Shown here in pieces: positions 49,784-58,014 of a DNA stretch of 64,000 bases. The DNA comes from Serpens gallinarum (GTDB taxonomy: Bacteria > Pseudomonadota > Gammaproteobacteria > Pseudomonadales > Pseudomonadaceae): contig NZ_JACSQG010000013.1 in NCBI RefSeq assembly GCF_014836765.1, positions 1 through 64,000 of the forward strand, in the 5' to 3' direction. The translations under genes and the position numbers were made by a program. How positions within the stretch are numbered: position 1 is the first letter of the stretch; every line of letters starts with the position of its first letter. Under the pieces are notes generated by a model. The model was given only the letters and a program-made list of their open reading frames with translations, made no database searches and had not been told where the DNA came from.

Positions 49784-51625
49784 ATGGCCTTTAGTGTCGA
49801 AGTCGAAGAGTGGGTGGGAGGTGTCTGGCACCGCTTCATCACCCGACGGGCCAGCCCGGATTTCCCGGAGGCGTGCGTCGAGCTGAGCGAGATGCAGCGT
49901 CCGCTGGCCGTGCTGTTTCGTGCGCTGGGCGGCGCCAGCGGAGTGGGGGTCGAGGCCGCCAGCGCCCGTGAGCTGATGCTGCGGCGCAACCTGCTGCAAC
50001 AGGTGGCCGGGACCTGCAAGCAACTGCCCGTGGCGTGGTGTGATGCCAATAACCTGCGCCTGCCCTCGAGTTTGGCGGTGTATCCCGAGACGCGGTTGAA
50101 CCAGGAACTCTATCGCTGGCTGGCGCTGCTGGCGGCACAGTCCGGCTCGATGCGCCACTGGGCGCGCGACAATCAGCGCTGGACGCAGGACTTGCTGGAG
50201 CGTTATCCGGCGCTGCGCACGCGTTATCAGCGGCTGGTCGAGGCACACCTGCGCTTGCGTCCCGATCCCGCGCAACTGCCCAAAGACGAGGCCGCACTGG
50301 AGCGGGCCTTGTGCCAGGCGCTACGTGAGCCTGGCAGCGTGACACACTGGCCACGCAGCGAACATGCTCCCTGGCCGCTGCCGCTGTGGCTGTATCCGGC
50401 AGAGAATCTTGGCGAGCCCCAGGCCGCCGATCTCGGCGACGAGGACGAAGGCAGTCTGCTGGCGCCGTCCGGAGATCAGAAAAAGCTGCGCAAGCGTGCC
50501 ACGCGCGTCGAGGAAAACACCGGTAAAGGCGGGCTGTTGTTGTTCCGCCTGGAAAACCTGTTCAGTTGGTCGGAGCATGTGGACCTGGACCGCTGCGGCG
50601 ACGACAGCGAAGACATGGATGCCGGTCGGGTTGCCGAGGACCTTGACGAGTTGGCCTTGTCGCGCCAGCGCATGCGCAAGGGCGGTGGCCTCAAATTGCA
50701 CCTCGATCTGCCCCCCGCCGATGTCGACGATATCCCGCTGGGTGAAGGTCTCAAGCTGCCGGAGTGGGACTACCGCAAGCAGTCACTGCAAAAGGATTAC
50801 GTCAACCTGCAGATGATGCTGCCGCGCGGCTCCGAGCCTGCGCCACTGCCAGCCAAGCTGGCGCCCTTGGCACGCCGCCTGCGCCGCCAGTTCGAACACT
50901 TGCGCAACGACCGCCAATGGTTGCGCCAGCAGCCCCAAGGCGCGGAGCTGGACATGCAGGCCTGGCTGGATTTCCACGTCGAGCGACAACACGGTCAATG
51001 CGCCGAGCGCGGGCTGTTCATGGAAATGCGCCAAAACCGTCGTGACCTGGCCAGCCTGCTGCTGGCCGACCTGTCGATGTCCACCGACGCGCACCTGGAC
51101 AACGAGCACAAGGTGATCGACGTGATCATCGACAGTCTCTTGCTGTTTGGTGAATCGCTGTCGGCGGTGGGGGATCAGTTTGCCCTCTATGGCTTCTCTT
51201 CGCTGCGTCGCCAGCAGGTGCGCATGCAGGAATTGAAGAGCTTCAAGCAGCGCTACGACGATACGACTCGCGGTCGCATCCAGGCGTTGCGCCCCGGCTA
51301 TTACACGCGCATGGGCGCGGCTATTCGCCAGGCCACCCAGTTGCTCAGCGAATGCAAGCAGCGGCGCAAGTTGCTGCTGCTGGTCACCGACGGCAAGCCC
51401 AATGACCTGGATCTCTACGAGGGCCGCTATGGCGTGGAAGACACGCGCCAGGCGGTGTTGGAAGCTCGCCGAGCAGGGTTGCTGCCGTTCTGCATCACCA
51501 TCGATCAGGAGGCTGGCGATTACCTGCCTTATATGTTCGGCGCCAACGGCTTTACCTTGATCAAGGAACCGCAGCAATTGCCGTTCCGCCTGCCGCAGCT
51601 GTACAAGCAACTGACTCAGCCGTGA
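49784..51625 (+). CDS. norD: Nitric oxide reductase activation protein NorD
   Basis: A 613-residue cytosolic protein with a long helical N-terminal part and a C-terminal von Willebrand A domain. The latter has a MIDAS-type start LLLADLSMSTDAHLDNEHKV, then LLLVTDGKPNDLDLYEG. NorD works with the AAA protein NorQ to insert iron into NorB, but no norQ is adjacent here. AGAGG precedes the ATG. It is convergent with dnrP–dnr. Confidence 0.94.
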   Translation: MAFSVEVEEWVGGVWHRFITRRASPDFPEACVELSEMQRPLAVLFRALGGASGVGVEAASARELMLRRNLLQQVAGTCKQLPVAWCDANNLRLPSSLAVYPETRLNQELYRWLALLAAQSGSMRHWARDNQRWTQDLLERYPALRTRYQRLVEAHLRLRPDPAQLPKDEAALERALCQALREPGSVTHWPRSEHAPWPLPLWLYPAENLGEPQAADLGDEDEGSLLAPSGDQKKLRKRATRVEENTGKGGLLLFRLENLFSWSEHVDLDRCGDDSEDMDAGRVAEDLDELALSRQRMRKGGGLKLHLDLPPADVDDIPLGEGLKLPEWDYRKQSLQKDYVNLQMMLPRGSEPAPLPAKLAPLARRLRRQFEHLRNDRQWLRQQPQGAELDMQAWLDFHVERQHGQCAERGLFMEMRQNRRDLASLLLADLSMSTDAHLDNEHKVIDVIIDSLLLFGESLSAVGDQFALYGFSSLRRQQVRMQELKSFKQRYDDTTRGRIQALRPGYYTRMGAAIRQATQLLSECKQRRKLLLLVTDGKPNDLDLYEGRYGVEDTRQAVLEARRAGLLPFCITIDQEAGDYLPYMFGANGFTLIKEPQQLPFRLPQLYKQLTQP

Positions 51626-51655
51626 AAGGCGCAGCGCACTGCGCGTAAATCACTA

Positions 51656-51693
51656 CGAACCGTTGGCGAGCTTCCAGTCTCGCCAACGGTTCG
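51656..51693. terminator. Perfect 15-bp hairpin between norD and dnrP
   Basis: CGAACCGTTGGCGAG (51656–51670) pairs perfectly with CTCGCCAACGGTTCG (51679–51693) around an 8-base loop. Neither side has a T-run, so it is not a standard intrinsic terminator. It lies between two convergent transcription units and may block read-through or protect 3' ends. The rest of 51694–51817 shows no gene. Confidence 0.55.
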
Positions 51694-51817
51694 TGGGGCG
51701 CGGATGACTGTTGATTAGAGGTGGGGTTAACGCTTCGGCCAAAGCTGGCAGGCGGGACGTGAGTTGGGGCTATCAGCGCACAGCTGGGCTCAAAAAGGGC
51801 GGGCTGACCGCAACGGC

Positions 51818-52009
51818 TCAATGAATCGAGCGTGGCAACCAGAAGAACATCACCACACAAAATGCGGTGAGTCCGATACAGAACCACAGGAAGCGGCGCT
51901 GACGGCGCTCTGGTGCCAGGTCTGCGAGGGCGGGCAGCGGCATGCCGCAATTCTCGCATTCATCTGCGCCGGTTGGATTGTCTTGCTGGCAGTACAAGCA
52001 GTTGGGCAT
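51818..52009 (-). CDS. dnrP: DnrP-type zinc-ribbon membrane protein
   Basis: A 63-residue protein with an N-terminal zinc ribbon (CLYCQQDNPTGADECENCG, two CxxC pairs) and a C-terminal membrane helix (FLWFCIGLTAFCVVMFFWL). It lies directly downstream of dnr, where the small ferredoxin-like protein DnrP occurs in P. aeruginosa. Role unclear; DnrP has been linked to oxidative-stress tolerance. Confidence 0.8.
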   Translation of the reverse strand: MPNCLYCQQDNPTGADECENCGMPLPALADLAPERRQRRFLWFCIGLTAFCVVMFFWLPRSIH

Positions 52010-52072
52010 GGTTCGTCCTCCTGCTTGCAGCGTGGCATATCAGCCGCGGTTTTCTGCTTGATACCGATCAAT

Positions 52073-52756
52073 TCATTCGAACTGTTCGAGGCGCTGACTG
52101 TCGAGAATGGTGATTTTGCGGCCTTCCTGACTGATCACGGCTTCGTCGATCAGGCGGCGCATGATGCGCGAAAAGGTTTCCGGCTGAATCGACAGATGCC
52201 CCGCGATCAATTGCTTGGCCATCGGTAACTCGAAGCCGTTGTCGCCTTTGGGCATCCGCGATTGCTGGGTCATCAGGTAGCGCACCACACGGTGCGTGGC
52301 GTTCTTCAGCGACAGCGTCTCGATTTCATTGATGCGTTGATGCAAGCGTACCGACAGCTTGCCGAGCAGCGCAAACGCCAGGCGGTTGTTGTTCTCCAGC
52401 AAGTGCATGTAGGTATTGTTGGAAAAACGATACACCTGGGTCGGGCCCACAGCCTGGGCCGAGGCCACGTAGTTGGGGGTGTCCATCAGCATCATCGCCT
52501 CGGCGAACGTCTGGCGGTTGCCGATCACCTCAAAGACCTTTTCCTGACCGTCCGGAGTCAAACGATAAATTTTCACCGCGCCGGAAATCACGAAATAAAA
52601 CGAATGGGCAGTCTCGCCTTGATGGAACAGCGTATCGCCCTTGTCGAGATTCAGCAGTTGGCTGGTGCCCATCAACTCATCGAGCTGTTCATCGCTGAGA
52701 GGTTCGAACAGGTGATGACTGCGAAGAATCTGGTTATGTACGCGATGGAGCACCAT
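52073..52756 (-). CDS. dnr: Nitric oxide-responsive regulator Dnr
   Basis: A 227-residue Crp/Fnr-family activator with no [4Fe-4S] cysteines, which separates it from ANR. The sensor domain has LDKGDTLFHQGETAHSFYFV; a dimer helix includes HQRINEIETLSLKNATHRVV; the DNA-recognition helix is in LSIQPETFSRIMRRL (E-x2-S-R). It senses NO through haem and activates nor and nir genes at TTGAT-N4-ATCAA boxes such as 47708–47721. ATG 52756 gives MVLHRVHNQ, equivalent to the known Dnr start. Confidence 0.93.
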   Translation of the reverse strand: MVLHRVHNQILRSHHLFEPLSDEQLDELMGTSQLLNLDKGDTLFHQGETAHSFYFVISGAVKIYRLTPDGQEKVFEVIGNRQTFAEAMMLMDTPNYVASAQAVGPTQVYRFSNNTYMHLLENNNRLAFALLGKLSVRLHQRINEIETLSLKNATHRVVRYLMTQQSRMPKGDNGFELPMAKQLIAGHLSIQPETFSRIMRRLIDEAVISQEGRKITILDSQRLEQFE

Positions 52757-53014
52757 GTAGGCAGTTCCCTGGCTAGAGTGACAGCGCAAGCTTAACGCAG
52801 ACGAAGCGGTGCGGTCACAGGGCGGGGTTGCGTTTCATCACTATCAGGCAAGCATAGTGGCAATATGTCACAGGCTCGTCGGCCGGTTACTGTTCAACTT
52901 CTGAACCTTGTCGAGGTTTTGCCAGTCCTATCGCGGTAGCCAGTTTTTAGGGTGGGCTGTTAAGCTCGCCGCTTTATCGCTTGCCCGCAAGGCGCACGAA
53001 CTTAAGGAAACAGC

Positions 53015-53728
53015 ATGAGACAACATCGGTTGGCGGCGTCCATGGCTCTGGTGGGCCTGGTTTTGGCGGGTTGTGACTCGCAAACCAGCGTCGAGCTGGA
53101 AACTCCGGCACAGAAAGCCTCCTACGGCATTGGCCTGAACATGGGCAAAAGCCTGGCTCAGGAAGGCATGGACGATCTGGATTCCAAAGCCGTTGCATTG
53201 GGTATCGAAGACGCCATTGGCAAGAAAGAGCAGCGCATCAAGGACGAAGAGCTGATGGAGGCCTTCGCCTCCCTGCAGGAGCGCGCCGAAGAGCGCCTGC
53301 TCGCCATGCAGGGTGAGAATGCCGAGGCTGGCAAGAAATTCCTGGAAGAAAATGGCAAGCGCGAAGGCGTGATCACGACTGCTAGCGGCTTGCAATACGA
53401 AATCGTCAAGAAAGCCGAAGGTGCGCAACCCAAGGTCGACGATATCGTGACCGTCCACTACGAAGGTCGTCTGACCGATGGCAGCGTGTTCGACAGCTCG
53501 ATCGAGCGCGGCAGCCCCATTGACCTGCCCGTTGGTGGCGTGATTCCGGGTTGGGTTGAAGGCCTGCAACTGATGCACGTGGGTGAAAAGTTCAAGCTGT
53601 ATATTCCCAGCGAGCTGGCCTACGGCGAGCAGAGCCCGAGCCCGATGATTCCGCCGAGTTCGGTATTGGTCTTTGATCTGGAGCTGCTGGCCATCAAGGG
53701 TGAGCCTGCCGAGAACGAAGCCGAGTAA
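53015..53728 (+). CDS. FKBP-type peptidyl-prolyl isomerase lipoprotein (Mip/FklB-like)
   Basis: A 237-residue protein. The lipobox is VLAGC (Cys21) with Asp at +2, which predicts inner-membrane retention under the E. coli rule. A helical dimerisation domain (ASYGIGLNMGKSLAQEGMD) is followed by a C-terminal FKBP domain (VTVHYEGRLTDGSVFDSS, GVIPGWVEGLQLM, YIPSELAYGE). It assists folding of envelope proteins. Followed by a strong terminator. Confidence 0.93.
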   Translation: MRQHRLAASMALVGLVLAGCDSQTSVELETPAQKASYGIGLNMGKSLAQEGMDDLDSKAVALGIEDAIGKKEQRIKDEELMEAFASLQERAEERLLAMQGENAEAGKKFLEENGKREGVITTASGLQYEIVKKAEGAQPKVDDIVTVHYEGRLTDGSVFDSSIERGSPIDLPVGGVIPGWVEGLQLMHVGEKFKLYIPSELAYGEQSPSPMIPPSSVLVFDLELLAIKGEPAENEAE

Positions 53729-53751
53729 GCGTTCCGCCATACCGCACTTTT

Positions 53752-53785
53752 ACAACGCCCCGTTCATACGGGGCGTTGTCGTTTT
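53752..53785 (+). terminator. Terminator after the FKBP lipoprotein gene
   Basis: ACAACGCCCCGT (53752–53763) pairs with ACGGGGCGTTGT (53768–53779) around a 4-base loop, followed by CGTTTT. Confidence 0.88.
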
Positions 53786-53895
53786 GCTGTACAAGAAACC
53801 TGGCGGCGATCAGAGGAGTCTGAACTTCAATAAGAATGTAGTTCGCGCAGCATGAGCTGAGCTGTGCGCGACTCTGTTACGACCAGGAGATGACC

Positions 53896-54348
53896 ATGAA
53901 AATGCCACCCAGCTTCGCCCGTTTTCTGCCGGTGGCTGAGCGAATTTTGGCCCGCCAGCGTTTACCGGCGCTTCTTTTGGCGGTCGCGCGTAAAAGCGGC
54001 AAGCGCGGAGGGCGTAAATCCTTCAAGGACAATCTGCAGTTGCTTCAAGCGCTGTGTCTGGCCTGGTGGCGCGGCGAGTACCGGGCAATCAGTGGCAAGG
54101 CCTTGCTGGTTGCCGTAGCGGGCCTGGCTTACTTCTTGTCACCCATTGATCTGATTCCGGATTTTATTTTGGGCGTAGGCCTGTTGGACGACGTTGCGGT
54201 GTTGGCCTGGATCATGCGCACCTGGGATCACGAGCTGGAGGCCTTTAGCCGGTGGCGGGAACAACAGCCGGCCGCGCGCCGTAGCCAGCTGGAGCGATTG
54301 CCGCAAGAAGATGAGATTCGTGCCCGTTCCGGCCGAGACCCGATGTGA
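53896..54348 (+). CDS. YkvA/DUF1232 membrane protein
   Basis: About 150 residues. The DUF1232 core GLAYFLSPIDLIPDFILGVGLLDDVAVLAW carries the SPxDLxPD signature and two hydrophobic segments. Function is unknown. Three in-frame ATG codons occur (53890, 53896, 53902). AGGAG ends at 53888, so 53896 gives the best spacing. Confidence 0.85.
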   Translation: MKMPPSFARFLPVAERILARQRLPALLLAVARKSGKRGGRKSFKDNLQLLQALCLAWWRGEYRAISGKALLVAVAGLAYFLSPIDLIPDFILGVGLLDDVAVLAWIMRTWDHELEAFSRWREQQPAARRSQLERLPQEDEIRARSGRDPM

Positions 54349-54426
54349 GCGCCTGACGTGGTCAGGCTCACCTGTTAGGATGTGGCTGCTAATGGAATGG
54401 CGGTTGTTTAACCAGGAGATTAAGGC

Positions 54427-54753
54427 ATGAACGTACAAGTGATTACCCGTGACGGTGAGCCGGAATATGCCGTGCTGCCTTGGGCGGACTATCAAACCCT
54501 GCTGCAAGCGGCGGGTCATACACCTCTAGCGGCAGCGGAGCCACAGGCGGACCAGCGCAGCGCAGTGCCTTTTTCCCGTTTAAGCGAGTTGCGCGAAAAG
54601 CAGGGCATGAGCCTGGAGGAGCTGGGGCGCAGTGTGGGTATCAGCCCTTCCTACCTGGAGTTGATTGAGCGCGGCGTGCGTGAGCCGGACACAGCGATTC
54701 GCCGCTCCCTGGCGCGAGTGCTGGGCGTGGCCGGCTGGGAGGCCAGCTCATGA
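54427..54753 (+). CDS. XRE-family helix-turn-helix regulator
   Basis: A 108-residue protein. The N-terminal segment VQVITRDGEPEYAVLPWADY resembles the leader of XRE-type antitoxins. The C-terminal HTH_3 domain is LSELREKQGMSLEELGRSVG… SYLELIERGVREPDTAIRRSLARVLG. The stop overlaps the next gene by 4 bases (ATGA), so the pair is coupled. It could be an autoregulator or an antitoxin-like partner. Confidence 0.88.
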   Translation: MNVQVITRDGEPEYAVLPWADYQTLLQAAGHTPLAAAEPQADQRSAVPFSRLSELREKQGMSLEELGRSVGISPSYLELIERGVREPDTAIRRSLARVLGVAGWEASS

Positions 54754-55115
54754 AGGTGCGTATCAGCCGACAACACTGGCAGGCATTGCTTGATGAACTG
54801 AATTACGCTCGAAGCCAGCGCCACTTGTTGACGTATCGGGCGTTGATCGAGCGTTTGCAACTTCCGGCTCCGGCCATGCAAACGCTGGTGGCTGCGCTGG
54901 AGCATCTTGCAGCGCTGGATGCCCGTTCCGAGCAACCCTTGCGCAGCTCGTTGGTCATTAGTCAGGGCGCCAGCCGCTTGCCACGCCCGGGTTTCTTTGA
55001 GTGTGTGGTGCGCCTGGGAAGGTTCTCTGGCCCGATCGACGGTATTGCCGCCGCGTCTTGGCATGCGTCCGAAGTGGCCAGGGTTTTCGAGTTCGAGTAT
55101 CCGCAGGAGTCCTGA
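54750..55115 (+). CDS. Conserved hypothetical protein coupled to the XRE gene
   Basis: A 121-residue protein with an N-terminal helical region (QHWQALLDELNYARSQRHLLTYRALIERL) that looks like a winged-helix or ribosome-associated fold. The C-terminal half is beta-strand-rich (PRPGFFECVVRLGRF). No family was recognised. The start overlaps the regulator's stop, and the Sel1 gene follows after 3 bases. Confidence 0.7.
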   Translation: MKVRISRQHWQALLDELNYARSQRHLLTYRALIERLQLPAPAMQTLVAALEHLAALDARSEQPLRSSLVISQGASRLPRPGFFECVVRLGRFSGPIDGIAAASWHASEVARVFEFEYPQES

Positions 55116-55118
55116 TAT

Positions 55119-55592
55119 ATGGCGTTGTGGTGGCGGTTGCGTGCACGGTTGGGTTACGGGCTGGCGCGCAAGTTGGTGCGTTCGCGCTGGTTGGTCGCCC
55201 AGCCGCGGGCCTGGCGCTGGATGGAAGGGCAGTTTTCCCGAATGGCGAACCTGGGGTATGTCCCGGCACAAAGTTTTTACGGCCATCTGCTGATGTTTCG
55301 TGGCACAGGTTTTGGCGCCCGGGAAGAAGGTTTGCGCTTGCTGCGCCAAGCTGCTCAAGCTGGCGACAGCAAGGCGGCCTATCAACTTGGCGTAAGCAGT
55401 CTGGCTGGAAGCGCCACGCAGGAGCCGGATGGCCAGGAAGCCGCCCGCTGGTGGACACTGGCTGCGCAAGCGGGCCATCCATTGGCTGCGCGCAAACTCG
55501 CCGACCTTTACCGTCAGGGCGGGCATGGCCTGAATGCCGATGCCAACTTGGCCGAGCGCTACAGCCGCCGGGCCGCTGAGCTGGGGCTATAG
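55119..55592 (+). CDS. Sel1-repeat protein
   Basis: A 157-residue protein with about three Sel1 (SLR) repeats: EEGLRLLRQAAQAGDSKAAY, GQEAARWWTLAAQAGHPLAA and LAERYSRRAAELGL. The N-terminal basic region (ALWWRLRARLGYGLARKLVRSRW) has no signal peptide. Sel1 proteins are protein–protein adaptors. Last gene of the XRE operon, convergent with the EAL gene. Confidence 0.85.
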   Translation: MALWWRLRARLGYGLARKLVRSRWLVAQPRAWRWMEGQFSRMANLGYVPAQSFYGHLLMFRGTGFGAREEGLRLLRQAAQAGDSKAAYQLGVSSLAGSATQEPDGQEAARWWTLAAQAGHPLAARKLADLYRQGGHGLNADANLAERYSRRAAELGL

Positions 55593-55637
55593 ACAGCGCG
55601 CACCGTAAACAGCCCGTAGCATGCTCCCACCCGTGCG

Positions 55638-56870
55638 TTACAGGAGCTGGTTGGCGCTGGCCGGCGCTGTCCTAATGTTCTTGCTGGTTTTTTGCTCGGT
55701 AATCCTGGCGAGCACATCAATGGTGCGGCCCAGGCCCAGGTAGCCGCCATTTCGCGTAATGATGAAATTTTCCTCGATGCGTTGCTCGGCCCGGTGCGTG
55801 AGCAGGCGGCTGACCTGTTGCAGCGAACAGCTCTGTTCCACGGCCAGGAAGTCGAGAGTCATCAGACGGCTAATGGGCTTGCGGGCGAACAGGTCCGTGG
55901 CGAAGGGTTTACGCAGGGCTTCAGAAAAAACATGACGGTGCACGATGCCGACAGGCCGCTGCGTGTTGTCGAGTATTGCCAAGGAACTGAGACGAGGTTG
56001 GCTGCTGAACAGTTCCTGCACCTGGGGAACCGTGGTATCGGCACGCACCGCAGGCTGGTCGATCAACAGCATCGAAAGATTGTCAGCACCGCCCAAGAAC
56101 TGTCGATTCAGCGTGACCAGGTAGTGCTGTACGTCGAACTCCGGGCATTCCTGGGGACGACCGAGCAGGTAGCCTTGCAGCAGGTCAACGCCCATCTCCA
56201 TCAGAGTGGCCAATTCTTCGCTGCGTTCGATACCCTCGGCGATGACTTTGGCGCGTGACGCTCGTGCCATGCTCAGTATGGAGTCGACGAACTCACGTTT
56301 GACCGGGTCGCGATCGATACCGTCGATGAAGTGGCGGTCGATTTTCACATAGTCAGGGCGCAGTTCAGACCACATGCGCAGACTCGAGTAGCCAGCGCCC
56401 AGGTCATCCAGAGCAATCGAGAAGCCCATGGCACGGTAATGCTGTAGGGCCGTCTGCAGCAGGCCGACGTCAGAGATGGGCATTTGCTCGGTCAATTCGA
56501 TCACCACACGTTCGGGTGGCAGACCCAGGCGAGCCAGTATCTCCACGGTATGGCCGGGCTGGTGATCGGGCTCGAGCAGCAATTCGGGACATACATTAAG
56601 AAACAGCAGGCTGTCCAGATTCAGTGCGCAGAAGCGCTCGCACGCGGTCTTGCGACACAAACGCTCCAGCTCGCCTAGCCGCCCGCATTGACGGGCCGCC
56701 GAAAACAACGGCAATGGAGCATGCAAAGGGCTAGTCGAAGGGCCGCGAGACAGGGCCTCGTAGCCGTAGATGCGCTGTTCGGAGAGGCTGAGAATAGGCT
56801 GGAACAGCGTGTTCAGGTCGCCGTGAGCGAAGATCTTGTCCAGCTCGCTCAACTGCTCGGAGACGGTCAT
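55638..56870 (-). CDS. EAL-domain phosphodiesterase with C-terminal CBS pair
   Basis: A 410-residue cytosolic protein. The EAL domain (residues ~15–240) keeps the catalytic set: YEALSRG, LNVCPELL (Asn), VIELTE, DDLGAGYSSL, VKIDRHFIDG, IAEGIE and LLQGYLLGRP. It therefore probably hydrolyses c-di-GMP. The second half carries two CBS motifs (residues ~275–400), which bind nucleotides and may regulate activity. ATG 56870 (MTVSEQLSELDKIF) was preferred over the upstream ATG at 56957. Confidence 0.88.
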   Translation of the reverse strand: MTVSEQLSELDKIFAHGDLNTLFQPILSLSEQRIYGYEALSRGPSTSPLHAPLPLFSAARQCGRLGELERLCRKTACERFCALNLDSLLFLNVCPELLLEPDHQPGHTVEILARLGLPPERVVIELTEQMPISDVGLLQTALQHYRAMGFSIALDDLGAGYSSLRMWSELRPDYVKIDRHFIDGIDRDPVKREFVDSILSMARASRAKVIAEGIERSEELATLMEMGVDLLQGYLLGRPQECPEFDVQHYLVTLNRQFLGGADNLSMLLIDQPAVRADTTVPQVQELFSSQPRLSSLAILDNTQRPVGIVHRHVFSEALRKPFATDLFARKPISRLMTLDFLAVEQSCSLQQVSRLLTHRAEQRIEENFIITRNGGYLGLGRTIDVLARITEQKTSKNIRTAPASANQLL

Positions 56871-57047
56871 GGTGTATTGCCTGTGAAAAAGAAGCAAAGG
56901 CCATGCTGGATGGCCCGGACATTTCACGACATGCATGTGACAGTTTTGTGACGCCACCTAACTTTGAGCAGTACGCCGGTTTGGGAGTCGCTGGCTGAAA
57001 GGCCACTCGCTGCCTATGCGGGCGCATAGCAGCGCTGCCAGCCCAGC

Positions 57048-57890
57048 TCAGCGCTTGCGGATGGAAATGAAAATGGCCGAGAGGATCAAGGCCGCACCGC
57101 CCGCCATGCGCCAGGTGGGTTGTTCATCGAAAAGCCACCAGGCGAAGCCGATGGCATACACCGGCTCCAGCGAAAAGATCAGGGCGGCGTTGCGCGCTTT
57201 CAGCACGCTCAAGCTGGCGACGAAAAGGCTGTGGGCGATGCCGGTGCAGAACACACCGAGAATCAGCAGCCACAGCCAGTCCAACGGGCGAACGTGGGGC
57301 AGGGCGCTCCAGGCCAGGGGTAGCAGGCACAGGGCAATGGTCAGGTTTTGACACAAGGCGGCCTGGAAAGGGTTGAGCCCTTTCACCGTGGCCCGGTTGG
57401 CCAGGGACAGCAGGGCGAACAGCAGGCCGGACAAAACCGCCCAGAGCAACCCGCCGGTGGCGTCGCTACCCAGATCGAAGTGGGGAGTAACCAGTACCAG
57501 GCCGAGGGTTACCAGGCCCACCATGAACCACTCGCGTAGACGGATGCGTTCGCGAAACAGCAGCCCTTCGAGCAGCACGGTGAAGGCGGGAAAGCTGGCA
57601 AAGCCGAGCGTGGCTATAGCGACACCCGAGACTTTTACCGCGTGAAAGAAGGTCAGCCAGTGGCCACCCAGCAACAGGCCGGCCCCGATCAGCATCCAGA
57701 GTTGCTTGGCCGTGGGTCGCTGCTCGCCGGCCCGCAGCCGAGCGAAGGGTGCCAAGCTGAGTACCGCAAACAGGGCTCGACCAAAGACAATCACCACGGG
57801 GGCGGCCAGCGCCAGTTTGCCGAAGACCCCGGTCAGCCCGAACGCCAGGGCGCCGATATGCAATCCCAACAGGGCTTGACGAGGGGTCAT
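57048..57890 (-). CDS. EamA-family (DMT superfamily) transporter
   Basis: A 280-residue inner-membrane protein with ten helices in two EamA repeats (GALAFGLTGVFGKLALAAPV … GLLWAVLSGLLFALLSLANR). Such carriers export amino acids or metabolites; the substrate is unknown. The two halves align as an inverted duplication, normal for the family. Monocistronic. Confidence 0.9.
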   Translation of the reverse strand: MTPRQALLGLHIGALAFGLTGVFGKLALAAPVVIVFGRALFAVLSLAPFARLRAGEQRPTAKQLWMLIGAGLLLGGHWLTFFHAVKVSGVAIATLGFASFPAFTVLLEGLLFRERIRLREWFMVGLVTLGLVLVTPHFDLGSDATGGLLWAVLSGLLFALLSLANRATVKGLNPFQAALCQNLTIALCLLPLAWSALPHVRPLDWLWLLILGVFCTGIAHSLFVASLSVLKARNAALIFSLEPVYAIGFAWWLFDEQPTWRMAGGAALILSAIFISIRKR

Positions 57891-58014
57891 GAAAACTCCA
57901 AAACGGGCAAGACTTGAAAAAATGAATGATGGACCGTGGTCGCTAGGAAAAAACGAATTGAAATTCTGACCCGTCGCTCCTGTGCGCGGGGGGGCGGGCG
58001 ATCAGATGCAGTAA

